Shown piece by piece: positions 8,676 to 18,073 of a stretch of 42,138 nucleotides of DNA; within the stretch, counting starts at the first letter, position 1; every line of letters starts with the position of its first letter. Both the position numbers and the translations under genes were made by a program. This stretch comes from Acidobacteriota bacterium (lineage in GTDB: Bacteria; Acidobacteriota; Holophagae; Acanthopleuribacterales; Acanthopleuribacteraceae): contig JASJCB010000046.1 of NCBI GenBank assembly GCA_030066195.1, positions 1-42,138 of the forward strand, read 5' to 3'. The notes below the pieces were generated by a model. That model saw nothing but the letters and a program-made list of their open reading frames with translations, was not told where the DNA came from and made no database searches.

Positions 8676-10433
8676 TCAGCGAACGGGTTTGTAGGTGTGA
8701 ACCGGCGACCAGGCCGGCACAGGCGGCGCGATGCCCGGATCGTGTGCCTTGAAATAGCCGGCGGCATAAACGACGCGCCCGGCAACCATGGTGAGATTCG
8801 CTTGCAGGGTCAGGATGTCTTCCTCGGGGATGGTGGTGTAGTCGCCGGAAAGCACGGCCAGGTCGGCGAGGAATCCTTCGCGCAACATGCCCTTGCGGTT
8901 TTCCTCGTCGGAGAACCAGGCGCTGCCTCGGGTCATCAGGCGCAGCGCTTCCTCGCGTGAGAGCGCCCAGTTGGGACCGTGGATCTGTTCGCCGCTCCAG
9001 TCCTTGCCGGTGCTCAGCCAGTAGAGCGCGTACCAGGGATTGTAGGAGCTGACGCGGGTGCCGTCGGTGCCCAGGCCCACGGGGATGCCCAGTTCCAGCA
9101 TCTTGCGGACGGGCGGGGTGTTGTGGGCCGTTTTTTCGCCGTAGCGGTGAGTGAAGTGTTCGGCTTGGAACATCATCCGATTTTGGATGGCAATGCCGCC
9201 GCCCAGTTTCTTGATGCGCTTCAGGTTTTTGGTCGAAATGGTTTCGGCGTGGTCAATTGCCCAACGCAAGCCGTTGAAAGGCGTGTCGCGATTGACCTTT
9301 TCGAACAGGTCCAGGAAACGTTCGATCGATTCGTTATAGGTGGCGTGGATGCGGAAGGGCCAGCGGCGCTCCACCAGCATGCGGACGATAGGTTCCAGTT
9401 CGCCCTCCATCTCACCGCCCAATTCGGGTCTCGGCTCCATGAAGTTCTCGAAATCGGCGGCGGCCCAGGTCAGGTTCTCACCGGCGCCGTAGGTCAGGAA
9501 ACCGCCGGAATGGTGGGAGTGGTGGTTGTAGCCCTGCTCAGCGGAGCCGGTCCAGGCTTTGAAGCGCTCGGCCTCGGCGCCCTTCTTTTGAGCGAAGAGG
9601 TAGTTGGCGGTGCGTACGTTGAGCTCGCCCCGTTTGGCCAGTTCTTGAGCCACCTTGTAGCTCTCGGGGAAGAACTGGCCGCCGCCGCCCGCGTCGATGG
9701 CGCTGGTTACGCCCAGGCGGTTCAATTCGCGATAGTAATGCAGAGTGGAGTTGACCATTTCATCCGCGGTCAGCTTGGGCAGGTTGACCAGGGTAGTGTA
9801 CAAGATCAAGGCGCTGGGTTTGGCCAGCAGCAGCCCGGTGGGTTTGTCGGAGGCGTCCAACTCTACCTGGCCGCCCGGGTAATAGGTGTTCTTGTCGTAG
9901 CCGAGGGCCTCGATGCCGGCCTGGTTGAGGTAGCCCAACGAGTAGAGGTAGAGCACGAACACCGGCGTATCGGGCGCGGCCTCGTTCAGCTCTTCAAGGG
10001 TGGGCATGCGCTTTTCCTCGAACTGCATGGGCGTCCAACCGCCGACCACACGGACCCAGCGGCCCTTAGGTGTTCGTTTTGCCTGTTCCCGCAACAATTG
10101 CAGGCCTTCTTTCAAACTGCGCACGCCGTCCCAGCGAAGCTCCAGGTTGTAGTTCAGACCCGCGCGGACGAGGTGCGTGTGGGAATCGTTCAAGCCGGGA
10201 ATAACAGTGCGGCCTCCCAGGTCGATGACTTTGGTGCCGGCGCCCTTGTAGGCCGTCACGTCGGCGTCACTGCCGACCGCGCTGATCACCCCGTTGGTGA
10301 CGGCAATCGCGGAAGCGCGAGGCCGGTCCTCATCCATGGTGAGCAACTTCCCGTTTTTCAAAATGATGTCGGCGGATGGGTCCGCCGAGGCAAACCCCAG
10401 CCATACCAACATTTGTAGACATAAGTGCAACAT
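8676..10433 (-). CDS. Exported amidohydrolase family protein (YtcJ-like)
   Basis: A 585-aa metal-dependent hydrolase of the Amidohydro_3/YtcJ group. An N-terminal beta sandwich begins ADIILKNGKLLTMD; the first metal site is DSHTHL (His85, His87); later come RWAIDHAE and the C-terminal metal Asp in GLGTDG. YtcJ-like enzymes cleave N-substituted amides or formamides. A leader MLHLCLQMLVWLGFASA suggests export. ATG 10433 is chosen over the longer frame because AGGGAG lies 8 nt before it and the signal peptide then begins the protein. It is first in a two-gene unit with the exported isochorismatase-like enzyme, consistent with sequential breakdown of an amide-containing compound outside the cytoplasm (inference). 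Confidence 0.9.
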   Translation of the reverse strand: MLHLCLQMLVWLGFASADPSADIILKNGKLLTMDEDRPRASAIAVTNGVISAVGSDADVTAYKGAGTKVIDLGGRTVIPGLNDSHTHLVRAGLNYNLELRWDGVRSLKEGLQLLREQAKRTPKGRWVRVVGGWTPMQFEEKRMPTLEELNEAAPDTPVFVLYLYSLGYLNQAGIEALGYDKNTYYPGGQVELDASDKPTGLLLAKPSALILYTTLVNLPKLTADEMVNSTLHYYRELNRLGVTSAIDAGGGGQFFPESYKVAQELAKRGELNVRTANYLFAQKKGAEAERFKAWTGSAEQGYNHHSHHSGGFLTYGAGENLTWAAADFENFMEPRPELGGEMEGELEPIVRMLVERRWPFRIHATYNESIERFLDLFEKVNRDTPFNGLRWAIDHAETISTKNLKRIKKLGGGIAIQNRMMFQAEHFTHRYGEKTAHNTPPVRKMLELGIPVGLGTDGTRVSSYNPWYALYWLSTGKDWSGEQIHGPNWALSREEALRLMTRGSAWFSDEENRKGMLREGFLADLAVLSGDYTTIPEEDILTLQANLTMVAGRVVYAAGYFKAHDPGIAPPVPAWSPVHTYKPVR

Positions 10434-10563
10434 CTGGCAACTCCCTGTATGGGTTCGTATGCGGCGGAGGCAATTAGACCGTTCAGGTGCCTGCACCCGC
10501 CGTCGGTGATGGTTTTCGCGATGTTCCCAACCGGACGAATCGCGGTATTTTGCAAAAGTAGCT

Positions 10564-11271
10564 TTAATTCTGTGCGGTCATGTCCATCAGGATTACTTCC
10601 GCATTATGTCCGTGTTTCAATTCGAGAGCGCCCTCGCCGTGAAAGGCCAGACCGTCTCCTTCCGATAGATGTTGACCGCCGGCTTCGAGACAACCGCGAG
10701 CCACGTGCAACCAGCTTTGCCGTCCGGCCACCTGATGGTAACAATCGGTTTGCGAGCCGTCGAAGCATCCGACATACATATTGACATCCTGATATAGCGA
10801 GACCGAACCGTCTCGACCTTCATTGGAGGCGACCAGGCGCAAGGCCCCGTTCTTCCAATCGGGATCGAAACTCTTTTGTTCATACTCCGGGGGAATGTCC
10901 TGCTCCTCCGGGAAGAACCAGATTTGCAGGAAGTGAAGGGGTTCCGTTTGTGAATGATTGAATTCGCTGTGCATAACCCCGGAGCCGGCGCTCATGCGTA
11001 GCACATCGCCCGGGCGGATGATGCTGCCGTTTCCCATGCTGTCCTTGTGTTCCAGCAGGCCCCGAAGCACGTAGGAAATGATTTCCATATCGTGGTGCCC
11101 GTGGGTACGGAAACCGGCTCCGGGGATGACGCGATCATCGTTGAGCACTCTCAAGCAACCGAAACCCAGGTGCCGGGGATCGTAGTAATGACCAAAGGAA
11201 AAAGTATGAGCACTGTTTAACCAGCCCATGTTCGTCTTTCCACGTTCATCTGCTTTTCTAAGGGTATACAT
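10564..11271 (-). CDS. Pirin family protein (bicupin, YhaK/PIR-like)
   Basis: A 235-aa two-cupin protein. The N-terminal cupin has the pirin metal-binding residues: FRTHGHHDMEI (two His) and SGVMHSEFNHS (His and Glu). The opening YTLRKADERGKTNMGWLNSAHTFSFG divides into YTLRKADERGKTNMGW and LNSAHTFSFG and is typical of pirins. Some bacterial pirins are quercetin dioxygenases; others are stress-linked with unclear function. ATG 11271 is chosen because GAGG lies 8 nt upstream, while the earlier ATG at 11295 lacks proper spacing. A sigma-54 type -24/-12 element lies about 40 bp upstream, and the divergent neighbour is a sigma-54 activator, so regulated expression through that activator is likely. 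Confidence 0.92.
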   Translation of the reverse strand: MYTLRKADERGKTNMGWLNSAHTFSFGHYYDPRHLGFGCLRVLNDDRVIPGAGFRTHGHHDMEIISYVLRGLLEHKDSMGNGSIIRPGDVLRMSAGSGVMHSEFNHSQTEPLHFLQIWFFPEEQDIPPEYEQKSFDPDWKNGALRLVASNEGRDGSVSLYQDVNMYVGCFDGSQTDCYHQVAGRQSWLHVARGCLEAGGQHLSEGDGLAFHGEGALELKHGHNAEVILMDMTAQN

Positions 11272-11311
11272 CGCAAACGCCTCATTCCTGTTCACTCACG
11301 CCGTTTGCTTG

Positions 11312-11328
11312 AACAAACCGCGTGCCAA
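11312..11328 (-). promoter_or_regulatory. Sigma-54 (-24/-12) promoter for the pirin gene
   Basis: On the minus strand the sequence TTGGCACG-CGGT-TTGTT matches the consensus YTGGCACGrNNNTTGCW, differing at the C of the -12 GC. The spacing is exact. Transcription would start near 11300, about 30 nt before the pirin ATG. The presence of a sigma-54 activator gene on the other side of the gap supports it. Confidence 0.72.
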
Positions 11329-11448
11329 TTTCTATCACTCATCTCGAGTTATCCTCCACACCTCTTGCTTTAAGACAGTTTACTGAGATCTAAAGCAAAA
11401 GTGTTTCACCAAAGCGTTTCAATCGAACGTTTCAGAGCCGGCGCAAAA

Positions 11449-11506
11449 ATGTTGCAAACGTCTCAAGAAATGTTGCACAATAGAATACGATGTATCACTT
11501 GCAACA
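11449..11506. promoter_or_regulatory. Putative upstream activator sites (TGTTGCA boxes)
   Basis: ATGTTGCA occurs at 11449-11456 and again at 11470-11477, 21 bp apart (two helix turns), with an inverted copy TTGCAACA at 11499-11506. These lie about 120-190 bp upstream of the sigma-54 promoter, the usual place for enhancer sites of XylR/DmpR-type activators. Related GTTTCA half-sites occur at about 11403-11434. Binding by the adjacent regulator is inference. Confidence 0.5.
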
Positions 11507-11740
11507 AAACGAGCGGCAAGAACCAAAATCATTCCAACACTTTAATAGCTCCACGTCCTGGCCGGAACCGATCATGAAAAAACAAAACTCTTTGCCATAA
11601 AGACCACAGATGACACGGGCGGCGGGGAGGAAACCCCCCTGTTCATCCGTGCCCTCTGTGCCCTTTGCGGCTTGATCGATACATTTCTCGATTTAGAAAC
11701 GGCCGGTATCGGCCGTCTACATGCTTTGATCGGAGAGACC

Positions 11741-13456
11741 ATGCACGACTTTGCAGCAATTCGCGAGAAGATGCTTCATCTGGCCGAGCACATCCACTAC
11801 CAGGAAAAGGACGGGCGACTGGAAGTTGACGGGAATCGCAAGTTGACGCTTTCGGCCCGCGCCTTCGGCCGCATGCGCCTGGAATTGATCAAGACCATCG
11901 GCGCCGACCTTGCTCGGGGGGTTTTGAAACGTTACGGTTATCAGGCGGGTTTCGACGATGCTCACTATCTATGTCGAAAATTTCCCGGCCTGAGCCTGGA
12001 AGAACAGATGCACCTGGGCACCCTGTTGCATCAGCGGGAGGGTGCGGCTCGCGTGGAAACGGTGCCGGAGGAAACCCATATCAACCTGGATGCGGGCATC
12101 TTGAAGCTACATTCTCGCTGGTACAACAGCCTGGAGGCGGAGCAGCACCTGGAGCAGGCGGGCCCGTCTACCACGCCTGTTTGCTGGAGCCTGGCCGGTT
12201 ACGCGGCAGGCCATCTCAGCTTCCTCTTACAGGAGGATGTGGTGGTGCAGGAATTGTCGTGCATGGCGCAGGGCCGGCAGTTTTGCAGCTTTCAGGTGGG
12301 CTTCAAGGACGATATGGAGCGCCTTTTCCCAGGCTGCATGGATGATTTCAGGACCATTGATCTATTGGGTATGTTCAAAGATTTACAAAAACGAATCGAA
12401 GAGCAACACCTGCATATCGCCGACCTGGAGGCAAAATCAAGGGACACCGTCCCCCCTTCCCCGTTCAACCGCCTGATCGGCAATAGCAACGCCATGAAAA
12501 AAATCATCGAGACGGCAAAGACCGTGGCCGGTGTGGATTCCACGTTGCTGGTCATAGGTGAAAGCGGGACCGGCAAGGAGTTGATGGCCAGAGCGGTGCA
12601 TGAAACATCGCCGCGGCTGAATCAACCGTTCGTGACGGTGAACTGCGCCACCCTGACCGAGTCCCTGCAAAACGCCGAACTGTTCGGTTATGTGCGCGGG
12701 GCTTTTACCGGCGCCAATAACGACAAGCCGGGTTTGTTCGAAGACGCGGACAACGGCACCTTGTTCCTGGACGAAATCGGCGAGTTGTCGGCATCGGCCC
12801 AGGCGGCCCTGTTGCGCGTCTTGCAGGAGGGCAAGGTCAGCCGGGTGGGCGAGACCAGGGAGCGCGAGGTCAATGTTCGCGTGGTCGCGGCCACCCACCG
12901 TAACCTGGAAGACATGGTGGCGGCGCAAACCTTCCGCCAGGACCTGTTCTTCCGGTTAAACGTGGTGCAACTGAGGATTCCACCCTTGCGGGAACGAGAG
13001 AACGACGTCCTGCTGCTGGCCACGCATTTCATCGAGCGATTCTCCAAAAAGTTCCACAAACATGTCGACGGCATGAGTCCCGAGGTCGTACGTCTCTTTT
13101 TAAGATACTCCTGGCCGGGTAACGTGCGCGAGCTGCAAAACGCCATTGAACGATCCGTTCTACTTTGCGCCACACGCCGGTTGGAGGTCATGGACCTGCC
13201 CGACTGCCTGATCCAAAAGGAATTGGAGCCCCGGCAGACGCCGCAACCCGCCGAGCCGAAACTGGAGTCGATCGAGAACCCGCCGCCGGACGAGCCCTAT
13301 GATGAAAAGGCGGCGGTGGAAGCGGCCATGCGTCGCGCGGGCGGCATGAAACAAGAGGCGGCCGTGATTCTGGGAATCAGCAGGGCCACCCTGTGGCGCA
13401 AGATCAAGCAATACGGCCTCCGCTCGGACAAGGGCTACTGGCGCAACGGGGCCTGA
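11741..13456 (+). CDS. Sigma-54 dependent activator, XylR/DmpR type
   Basis: A 571-aa three-part regulator. The N-terminal part (about 1-190) resembles the XylR_N and V4R effector-sensing domains of aromatic-responsive activators (AFGRMRLELIKTIGADLARG, then the Cys-containing VVQELSCMAQGRQFCSF). The central AAA+ domain has Walker A GESGTGKE (273-280), the sigma-54 contact loop GAFTGA (320-325) and Walker B LFLDEIGEL. A Fis-type helix-turn-helix closes the protein (AAVILGISRATLWRKIKQYG). ATG 11741 is preferred over an upstream TTG at 11672 because GGAG lies 5 nt before it. It probably senses a small, possibly aromatic or hydrophobic, molecule and activates the divergent pirin gene through its sigma-54 promoter; the inducer is unknown. 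Confidence 0.95.
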   Translation: MHDFAAIREKMLHLAEHIHYQEKDGRLEVDGNRKLTLSARAFGRMRLELIKTIGADLARGVLKRYGYQAGFDDAHYLCRKFPGLSLEEQMHLGTLLHQREGAARVETVPEETHINLDAGILKLHSRWYNSLEAEQHLEQAGPSTTPVCWSLAGYAAGHLSFLLQEDVVVQELSCMAQGRQFCSFQVGFKDDMERLFPGCMDDFRTIDLLGMFKDLQKRIEEQHLHIADLEAKSRDTVPPSPFNRLIGNSNAMKKIIETAKTVAGVDSTLLVIGESGTGKELMARAVHETSPRLNQPFVTVNCATLTESLQNAELFGYVRGAFTGANNDKPGLFEDADNGTLFLDEIGELSASAQAALLRVLQEGKVSRVGETREREVNVRVVAATHRNLEDMVAAQTFRQDLFFRLNVVQLRIPPLRERENDVLLLATHFIERFSKKFHKHVDGMSPEVVRLFLRYSWPGNVRELQNAIERSVLLCATRRLEVMDLPDCLIQKELEPRQTPQPAEPKLESIENPPPDEPYDEKAAVEAAMRRAGGMKQEAAVILGISRATLWRKIKQYGLRSDKGYWRNGA

Positions 13457-13494
13457 CCCGGAATACTCCGGCAGTCGGGAAAATACAATTGAAA

Positions 13495-16400
13495 TCAGGG
13501 AGCCGAAATACTTTGTCTCGCTTTCTGATGATCCGCGCCGTAGCTTGCGACCAGGAGGGGATTGTCTTTCAGCGCGCGGTCCAAATCCGCGACGGCCTTG
13601 CGCAGTAATTCGGAGGAGTCTTCCCTGTCGTCGCGGGCCAGCATCAAGTACAAGGTTCCCCGAAGTGCTCTTGCTTCCGTGTTTCCCGGCCGACTGATCA
13701 GCAAGGTATCCAGGACGGCCAGACCGGGTTCGATCGCTGTCGCAACCGGCCTTTTGATTCCATTGAGATAGACGGCGTACCAGCGCGCCCACTCCCCTTT
13801 CGACAGGGTATGCGCCGCTTCATTCACTTCTATTTGCGCCGTCGCATCGAGGACCGAGGCAGCTGTATTAAACTCCCTATCGGAGCCCCGGTACCTCCCG
13901 GCAATTACCGACGCCCTCGCCTCCAGTAACAAGATCTGACCCGGACCGTTGGGTTGGTTTGCAAATACGGCAGGCGTTTTTTCCAGGACAGGTTTGAGTT
14001 GTTCGAGAATAGTTCGCGCCTTGCGAACGGACGGCAAGGGGTCTTCACCCTTCCGCAACAGATACTCCGCCCTGATCAGATGAGTCTCTACCAAAAACGC
14101 GCTTGGATTGTTGTCATCGGCCCTGTCCCGGCGGGCTTCCACCAGGTATTGTTCCACGCGATCGAGTATTTGGGGGATGCCGTCCCTGTTCAGCTCGATG
14201 CTGTAGTTGGCAAAAGCCATGGCGCTGATGGCCAGGTTGACCTTGAGGGTACCCATCCTGCGAGGCTTCAAATTCAATTTGGGATCCTTCAGACCCTGCT
14301 CGAAAATAGATTTGCTTTTTTCCAGAAGCGGTAGGGGGTCGATGCCCTGGTGCCAACCGGCACGGGCTTGAAAACGGACAGCGGTGCCGCCCAGCAGATA
14401 CAGCGTATAATGGGACAGGCTCTCCAGGCTCTGTTCGCCGATTGTCGCCGCCGTTTGGTACTCGTCCAGGGCAGACAGGCCTCTTTCTTCCAGGATCCGG
14501 CCCTTGGTGATCAGGGCGACCAGGGTGGCGCTTGACGCTGAGACGGTTTTGTTCTTATTAAACGCCTTGCGACCGTGGGCGATGGATTCCTCGATGTCGG
14601 GCAGGCCGTCCCGCCCCCGGCCGATGAGGTATTCGGCGCGATCGAAATGGGTTTTCGAAAGATTGGCCAGGGCGCCGTTCAATTCCGGCTCTTCGCGAGT
14701 GGCAGCGGTAAAGGATCGGATAGCCTCGTCCCAGTATTCCAGCGGGCTGTTTTTACCGGCCACATCGGCCAACTCCAGCATGGTCATGCCCCTGGCGTTA
14801 TAGGCACGGTAGGACGGAAGCAGGCTCGCCGCGTGTTCAAGGTTTTCGTTGGCCTCGTGAAGCAAAGCTGCCTTTTCCTCGCCCTTACGCTTGGAGGATG
14901 CCCTTAATTGAGCCAGTCCGAGAGCCAGATAGTTTTGGTCGTCATCCGGGCAGGCTGCCACGGAGGCGCGGGCATCGGCCAGGCTTTTTTCGATGACCTG
15001 ATCGGATTGGCTGTCGGACTCCGAAAGTCGGTAGCCGAGAAGAGCGCGCAGGCGCAGAGCATCACAATCGGTAGGGTCGATTTCAAGAGCCTGGACACAT
15101 GCCTGGTAACCGTCCTGATAATAATCGTTCAGCGAGCCCTTTTGCCGGCTGCTGTATAGATAGAACTGCATCAGGTTCAGATCCAAGCGGGCACGGGCCA
15201 GGTAGAGGCTTTTGACGGACGGAGCTATTATATTGGCGTGTCGAAAAGCCTTGCCGGCTTCGGCATAGTCCGCCCATGCTTTCTCCTTTTCACCGCGCAG
15301 ACGATAGCCGTTGGCTCGATCCATATAAATAGCGCCCTTCAAACGATCGGCTTCAAATGACCAGGGATTTTTATCAAGGTAGCGGTCGGCGCCCGTAAGG
15401 GCGTCTTCGTAACGCTTCTCGTGAAAGGCCATCAGGGCCCTGGTGAAGACGCTCATCTCACCGGTTCCGGCTTGCTCGGCAAAAGTCAGCAAAGTCAGAG
15501 CGGGTTCGCGATATTCACGGCGAGCCCGGTCCAGCGCTTGTTTCTTCTCTTCAGCATCCAGCATTTCAGCTTCTTGCGCCTTTTCCTGGTAGAGGCGGGA
15601 AAGCGTTCGTCCCAAGGCCAAAGCAATTTCAGGATCATCCGGCGCGCCTTTGTAGGCTTTGCTTAAAGCCTCCCTCGCCGCCTGGTAATCACCCATGGCC
15701 AGGTAGCCGCGGCCCAACGCAAAATAACCGGAGACCATGCCTCGCGGTCCCATTTCGTCGACCTGCTTCTTAAGTTCGTTGACCTTTTGTAATTGCAGTT
15801 GCATCTCTTCGCGCACGTCGTGACGGGGTAACATTTTTATGAAGCGGGTAGTTGCCTCGATACTCTCGGCGCGGCGTCCGAACAACGCGGCCAGACGAAT
15901 GCGTTCAGCGTTCCGAGCGCGCTCCTGCCAGACCCAACCCAGGGTGATCATGAGAGCGATCAGGGCAACACCGCCGATAATCGCCGCGGGCCGATTGCGT
16001 TTCAAGCGACGCGAGATGATATAGGGCAGGGTTGCCGGGCGGGCCTTGATAGGCCGGCTTTGCATGAATAGTTTCAGGTCATCGGCCAAATCCCGAGCCG
16101 ACCCGTAGCGTTCGACCGGGTCCTGTTTCAGGCAGGTTTCCACGATGAAAGCGACATCGCTCGGCACGTGAGGGTCTACCTTGCGCACGGGAATGCGTCG
16201 CCCGGCCACGGCTTCCACCGAGGGGTTGGTGTTTTCCCGGTAGGGTGAGCGCCCGGTAATCAATTCATATAACAAAACTCCCAGGGTATAGATATCGCTG
16301 GAGGTGGTCAGGGGTTCGCCCCTGATCTGTTCGGGACTGGCGTAACGAGGTGTCATGGCGCGAGTATGCGTGTCGCTGTCGTCGGCATGGGCGATGCCGA

Positions 16401-17049
16401 AATCGATCAGCTTGGGCCGACCCTCGTTGGTAACCAGGACATTGCTGGGTTTGATATCCCGGTGAATGACCCGATGCTGATGAGCAAAGAAAACAGCGGA
16501 ACAAACCTCGCGAAATAACTCCAGGCGCCTTTTCAGGGGGAGTTCGTGATGCTCGCAAAATTGGTCCACGGCCTCGCCCCTCACCAACTCCATGACCAGG
16601 TAGGGCCTGCCGCCCTCGGTGGTGCCGCCGTCGATGACGCGGGCAATATTGGGGTGTTCCAGATCTGCCAGGATTTGGCGCTCCAAGTGGAAGCGCTTCA
16701 GCATTTCGGGAACAACCAGACCGCGCCGCAACAGCTTCAGGGCGACCTGCTGGCGAAAGGCGTCGGTGCGTTCGGCCTCGTAAACCTCCCCCATTCCGCC
16801 GGCCCCCAACATGGAGATAATTTCGTAGCGACCGATACGGCGACCAACCAGGGTCTGGTTTCCAAAGGAGAAGGAGGTTACCGGCTTGGAGAGAAAATCC
16901 TCGGATTGGTCAGTCGCTTTCAAGAGAGACCGCACCTCTTCGGCATCGGAGGGAGAAAGCGCATTCAGATAGTTTTCGCGATCCTCGCCTGTCAATTGAT
17001 CGGCTTCGGCGTACAGTTCTTTGATTCGTTGCCATTCTTCGGGTCTCAA
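13495..17049 (-). CDS. Membrane Ser/Thr protein kinase with long TPR-like tail
   Basis: An 1184-aa protein. Residues 75-335 form a complete Hanks kinase: GAGGMGEVY (82-90), catalytic Lys105 in VALK, HRDIKPSN (196-203), DFG (216-218), SPE (238-240). One membrane helix follows (about 355-374, AAIIGGVALIALMITLGWVW), and then about 800 residues of TPR-like helical repeats (for example YFALGRGYLAMGDYQAAREA). The kinase should be cytoplasmic and the TPR domain periplasmic. The start is a TTG with GGGAG 5 nt upstream. It lies 14 nt after the ECF sigma factor gene, the standard Acidobacteriota/Planctomycetes pairing, so the two are co-transcribed and the kinase may control the sigma factor. Confidence 0.95.
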   Translation of the reverse strand: MRPEEWQRIKELYAEADQLTGEDRENYLNALSPSDAEEVRSLLKATDQSEDFLSKPVTSFSFGNQTLVGRRIGRYEIISMLGAGGMGEVYEAERTDAFRQQVALKLLRRGLVVPEMLKRFHLERQILADLEHPNIARVIDGGTTEGGRPYLVMELVRGEAVDQFCEHHELPLKRRLELFREVCSAVFFAHQHRVIHRDIKPSNVLVTNEGRPKLIDFGIAHADDSDTHTRAMTPRYASPEQIRGEPLTTSSDIYTLGVLLYELITGRSPYRENTNPSVEAVAGRRIPVRKVDPHVPSDVAFIVETCLKQDPVERYGSARDLADDLKLFMQSRPIKARPATLPYIISRRLKRNRPAAIIGGVALIALMITLGWVWQERARNAERIRLAALFGRRAESIEATTRFIKMLPRHDVREEMQLQLQKVNELKKQVDEMGPRGMVSGYFALGRGYLAMGDYQAAREALSKAYKGAPDDPEIALALGRTLSRLYQEKAQEAEMLDAEEKKQALDRARREYREPALTLLTFAEQAGTGEMSVFTRALMAFHEKRYEDALTGADRYLDKNPWSFEADRLKGAIYMDRANGYRLRGEKEKAWADYAEAGKAFRHANIIAPSVKSLYLARARLDLNLMQFYLYSSRQKGSLNDYYQDGYQACVQALEIDPTDCDALRLRALLGYRLSESDSQSDQVIEKSLADARASVAACPDDDQNYLALGLAQLRASSKRKGEEKAALLHEANENLEHAASLLPSYRAYNARGMTMLELADVAGKNSPLEYWDEAIRSFTAATREEPELNGALANLSKTHFDRAEYLIGRGRDGLPDIEESIAHGRKAFNKNKTVSASSATLVALITKGRILEERGLSALDEYQTAATIGEQSLESLSHYTLYLLGGTAVRFQARAGWHQGIDPLPLLEKSKSIFEQGLKDPKLNLKPRRMGTLKVNLAISAMAFANYSIELNRDGIPQILDRVEQYLVEARRDRADDNNPSAFLVETHLIRAEYLLRKGEDPLPSVRKARTILEQLKPVLEKTPAVFANQPNGPGQILLLEARASVIAGRYRGSDREFNTAASVLDATAQIEVNEAAHTLSKGEWARWYAVYLNGIKRPVATAIEPGLAVLDTLLISRPGNTEARALRGTLYLMLARDDREDSSELLRKAVADLDRALKDNPLLVASYGADHQKARQSISAP

Positions 17050-17063
17050 TAGGGCTCCCTAAT

Positions 17064-17630
17064 TTATTGTAAACGGCGGTAGAGCCAGGCGCGGGCCGTC
17101 TTCCATTCGTGTTTGACAGTCCGCTCCGAAATTTCCACCATTTCAGCAATCTCGGCTATGGAAAGACCGACGAAGTATTTCAGTTCTACGATCCGAGCCT
17201 GTCGAGGGTCCATGGCTTTCAGGTCGGAAAGGGCAGAATCCAGGGCCAACAAAATGTCGGGATCGGGAAGATGATCCATGGCCAGGATATCTTTGAGCTC
17301 CCTTGGTGTGGCCATTTTATCCATACCGCGCTTGGCCGCGCGCCGACGCCGGGCATTGTCTACCAAAATACGACGCATGATTTCGGAAACGGCGCCGAAG
17401 AAGTGAGAGCGGCTCTTCCAATTCCGGTGGCTGTCACCCGTGAGACGAACGTACAACTCTCCGATGAGCGCGGTGGGTTGCAGGGTGTTGCCCTCGCGTT
17501 CGTCGGCAAAGCGAGCGCGCGCAATTTGATGCAGCGTGTCATAGACAAGCGGCATGAGGCGGTCCAGGGCGCCTTGATCTCCCTGGTTCCACTCCATCAA
17601 CAATTGTGTCACATCTGAGGGATCCGCCAC
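17064..17630 (-). CDS. ECF-subfamily RNA polymerase sigma factor (TIGR02999-like)
   Basis: A 188-aa sigma-70 family factor. Region 2 includes LMPLVYDTLHQIARARF and the -10 recognition part HFFGAVSEIMRRILVDNAR; region 4 is ELKYFVGLSIAEIAEMVEIS followed by ERTVKHEWKTARAWL. The pattern matches the ECF-like group common in Acidobacteria and Planctomycetes next to Ser/Thr kinases. The start is GTG with AGGAG 5 nt upstream. No anti-sigma gene is nearby; control may come from the downstream kinase (inference). The target promoters are unknown. Confidence 0.95.
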   Translation of the reverse strand: MADPSDVTQLLMEWNQGDQGALDRLMPLVYDTLHQIARARFADEREGNTLQPTALIGELYVRLTGDSHRNWKSRSHFFGAVSEIMRRILVDNARRRRAAKRGMDKMATPRELKDILAMDHLPDPDILLALDSALSDLKAMDPRQARIVELKYFVGLSIAEIAEMVEISERTVKHEWKTARAWLYRRLQ

Positions 17631-17858
17631 GGTCGCTCCTCAAGGCAGAAAACGTTACTTTATTGGGCTAAGCTTAACTCAAAAAAACCATGCTACCAAC
17701 CCCTATCATGTCCAAGACAGCCCCTTGGAAAAAAATATGAAAAAAGTTTTGCCCTTTTTTAACTACTTTGCGCCATACTCAGTAGACGCGCCGAAGCAAG
17801 TAACATCGATGGGCATTCATTACCCAGGAATTATTAAGCATCGAGTGGAGGTTTTGAG

Positions 17859-17978
17859 ATGAAAGATCCTAAAGTGAAGGAACCGTGCCAACCCGAATTA
17901 AAAGATGAGAGCGAAGCAAGCAAAATCTACGGTACCGTGGATATCCCGGTCCAGGATGACACCAAAGGCGACGCTTAA
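17859..17978 (+). CDS. Small acidic peptide, 39 aa, unknown function
   Basis: ATG at 17859 has GGAGG 7 nt upstream and an open frame of 39 codons ending in TAA. The peptide begins MKDPKVKEPCQPELKDE and ends PVQDDTKGDA; it is very acidic, with one Cys (10) and one Tyr (24) and no signal or membrane segment. A perfect intrinsic terminator follows 95 bp later, so it has the layout of a single-gene transcript. Family unknown. It could be a small regulatory protein or a precursor peptide, but no modification enzyme is adjacent. Confidence 0.6.
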   Translation: MKDPKVKEPCQPELKDESEASKIYGTVDIPVQDDTKGDA

Positions 17979-18073
17979 CCCCACGGGTTACGTTGTATTG
18001 CCCGGCCCAATCCCTTGAGGGATATCCGTCGGGGAAGAATTATCCGGTAAACCCTACCCATTGTTAACCGGAC

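Noticed and set aside
8979..10418. Long plus-strand open frame (479 codons) opposite the amidohydrolase
   Set aside because: It lies antisense to a clear enzyme with intact catalytic motifs, has no ribosome site and low-complexity Gly/Val/Gln composition typical of shadows in GC-rich sequence.
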